Shown piece after piece: positions 62,637 to 64,000 of a stretch of DNA of 64,000 bases. A program made the position numbers and the translations under genes. The stretch is taken from NCBI RefSeq assembly GCF_001704415.2, contig NC_030824.1, positions 30,685,022 through 30,749,021 of the forward strand. Direction: 5' to 3'. Numbering within the stretch: position 1 is the stretch's first letter; each line of letters starts with the position of its first letter. Source of the DNA: Capra hircus (lineage: Eukaryota > Chordata > Mammalia > Artiodactyla > Bovidae). The notes beneath the pieces were generated by a model. The model did no database searches and was not told the DNA's origin. It saw nothing but the letters and a program-made list of their open reading frames with translations.

Positions 62637-62912
62637 GCTGGAGAAGGAAAGGGCAACCCACTCCAGTATTCTTGCCTAGAGAGTCCCGTAGTCAGAGGAG
62701 CCTCGTAGGCTGCTGTCCATAGCGTCGCGCAGAGTCGGACACGACTGAAGCGGCTCAGCATGCAGGCATGCGTTGGAGAAGGCAATGGCAGCCCGCTCCA
62801 GTGCTCTTGCCTGGAGAATCCCAGGGACGGCGGAGCCTGGTGGGCTGCACTCTGTGGGGTCGCAGAGAGTCGGACACGACTGAAGCGACTTAGCAGCAGC
62901 AGCAGCTAAATC
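62637..62912 (+). mobile_element. Bov-A2 SINE
   Basis: Two tandem Bov-A halves (each ending GAGTCGGACACGACTGAAGC) and a (CAG)n tail. Confidence 0.93.
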
Positions 62913-64000
62913 ATTGCTGTTTTCATGGCATGGTGTTAGGACTACAGACATCGAAGAGATGGACCCAGAATTGCCATCAGTGTGATTTTCTATGGTGATA
63001 TCATGAGTTCTCTGAACTTTTTGACCTCACCTCTCTACCAAAATTTAGCCAAGGTGTCTAAGTGTTTAAATCTCTAAAGTTAAGTGGCAGTTTTGTATTC
63101 AGAAAAGGAGTAAAGGTTGTGACTTTCTTTAACCCCCTGAAGGAAATTAGATTACCCAGTTCCAGATATTTTTAAGAAAATTATTAGCTATATAAGCAAT
63201 GAAATTGCAGTTTTGTTTGGGACCAAATCATCAGATTTCAAAATCAAATGATAACTTCTGTATGCTCAATTACAATGCATCAAAAAATTGTTTTTTATAA
63301 TAAATAAGTGTTCTTTTAAATGATGATAATACTCTATTTGAGCTCTGGAACTGAGCTCTCCTATAATATCTTTATTTACCGTTTTTTTTAAGATTTAATA
63401 AAGGTGAAGGGATAAGTAGATTTTAAAAAGTTATTCCCAATATTACAGTTCTTAGTATGCTGTTTGCAAGTAGAGAAAATTGATACGTTGACTTTTTTTT
63501 TAATAAAAGAGTGACTCTCGGAAAACAGATTTCTAGTGTTTAAGAGGCTTTAGGGTTCAGTGCTTCAAACCTCTTCCCCTCCTGCATTCATCATAATCTA
63601 ATTGATTGTCTGATGCTAGGTTTTACTTTTTAAAAAATTCATTTTATTGAAAAAAGCATAAAAATAAATCAGTTATGCAGTTGAGTGCTTAAGGATATAA
63701 ATAATTAGCCTTTGCCAGGCTGACATCTCCTTTTAATCAGAAACAAAGGAAAGCGAGAGGAGGAAGGGAAGGAGGAAGGAGACAGCTAGTTTCAGGTCCT
63801 ATAACTTCAGAGGCCAGGTCAAGTCCAGTTGTAGCCTCAGAGTTTGACTGGTGTTGGAAGGATAGAGACTGGGTTGGCTGGGGTCATCTGAATTTCTCTC
63901 TCTCTGCTGTAAATGAGGAAAACCTTTGTTAAGATTTACTGTTTATTTATTGTTCCATGTTTAGAAGCTCATTCACACGCAGATAGATGCTTCCTCTAAA

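Larger units (their letters stand above)
55551..64000 (+). other. ETFDH: ETFDH intron 1 (partial)
   Basis: GC-rich to about 55760, then AT-rich. It contains the LTR element (56406-62492) and a Bov-A2 SINE (62637-62912). 62913-64000 shows no exon or repeat that I can assign. Confidence 0.7.

Noticed and set aside
1..64000. A previously undescribed biological system
   Set aside because: Coding content is accounted for by RXFP1, C4orf46, ETFDH, one retrocopy and transposable elements. Nothing in the remainder shows coordinated coding or regulatory structure that would justify such a claim.

Overview
The window is vertebrate nuclear DNA from a ruminant (bovid-type) artiodactyl. The evidence is many tRNA-derived Bov-tA/Bov-A2 and CHR-type SINEs, several BovB (RTE) retrotransposon copies, and a young ruminant-type L1 3' end. 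Genes are split into short exons with GT-AG introns. Species cannot be fixed from the sequence. The gene order RXFP1 - C4orf46 - ETFDH matches human chromosome 4q32.

Layout. Positions 620-46443 (+) hold the last 13 coding exons of RXFP1, the relaxin family peptide receptor 1. They encode leucine-rich repeats 2-10, the hinge, seven transmembrane helices and the C-terminal tail. The N-terminal LDLa module and first LRR lie upstream of the window. Every junction I read is GT-AG and in phase, and the frame is open to the stop, so the gene looks intact. Introns are filled with L1, BovB, SINE, LTR and DNA-transposon remnants. One 14-kb intron carries a broken processed copy of RIOX2 (MINA53).

Positions 46444-53254 hold the RXFP1 3' region and the gap to the next gene, mostly repeats. 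Positions 53255-54847 (-) hold the complete two-exon coding region of C4orf46, a 111-residue protein of unknown function. Positions about 54220-55760 form a CpG island. It is the shared promoter of C4orf46 (-) and ETFDH (+), whose first coding exon is 55517-55550. ETFDH encodes electron transfer flavoprotein-ubiquinone oxidoreductase. Its remaining exons lie beyond the window, and its intron 1 contains a minus-strand endogenous LTR element with two recognisable LTRs (56406-62492).

The three genes are not functionally linked as far as is known. RXFP1 is a hormone receptor at the plasma membrane, and ETFDH is a mitochondrial inner-membrane enzyme. C4orf46 shares only its promoter with ETFDH. 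I see no CRISPR array, operon or new biological system. The noteworthy points are repeat architecture, a few receptor substitutions and promoter motifs. Family assignments come from my recognition of the sequences, with no database search.
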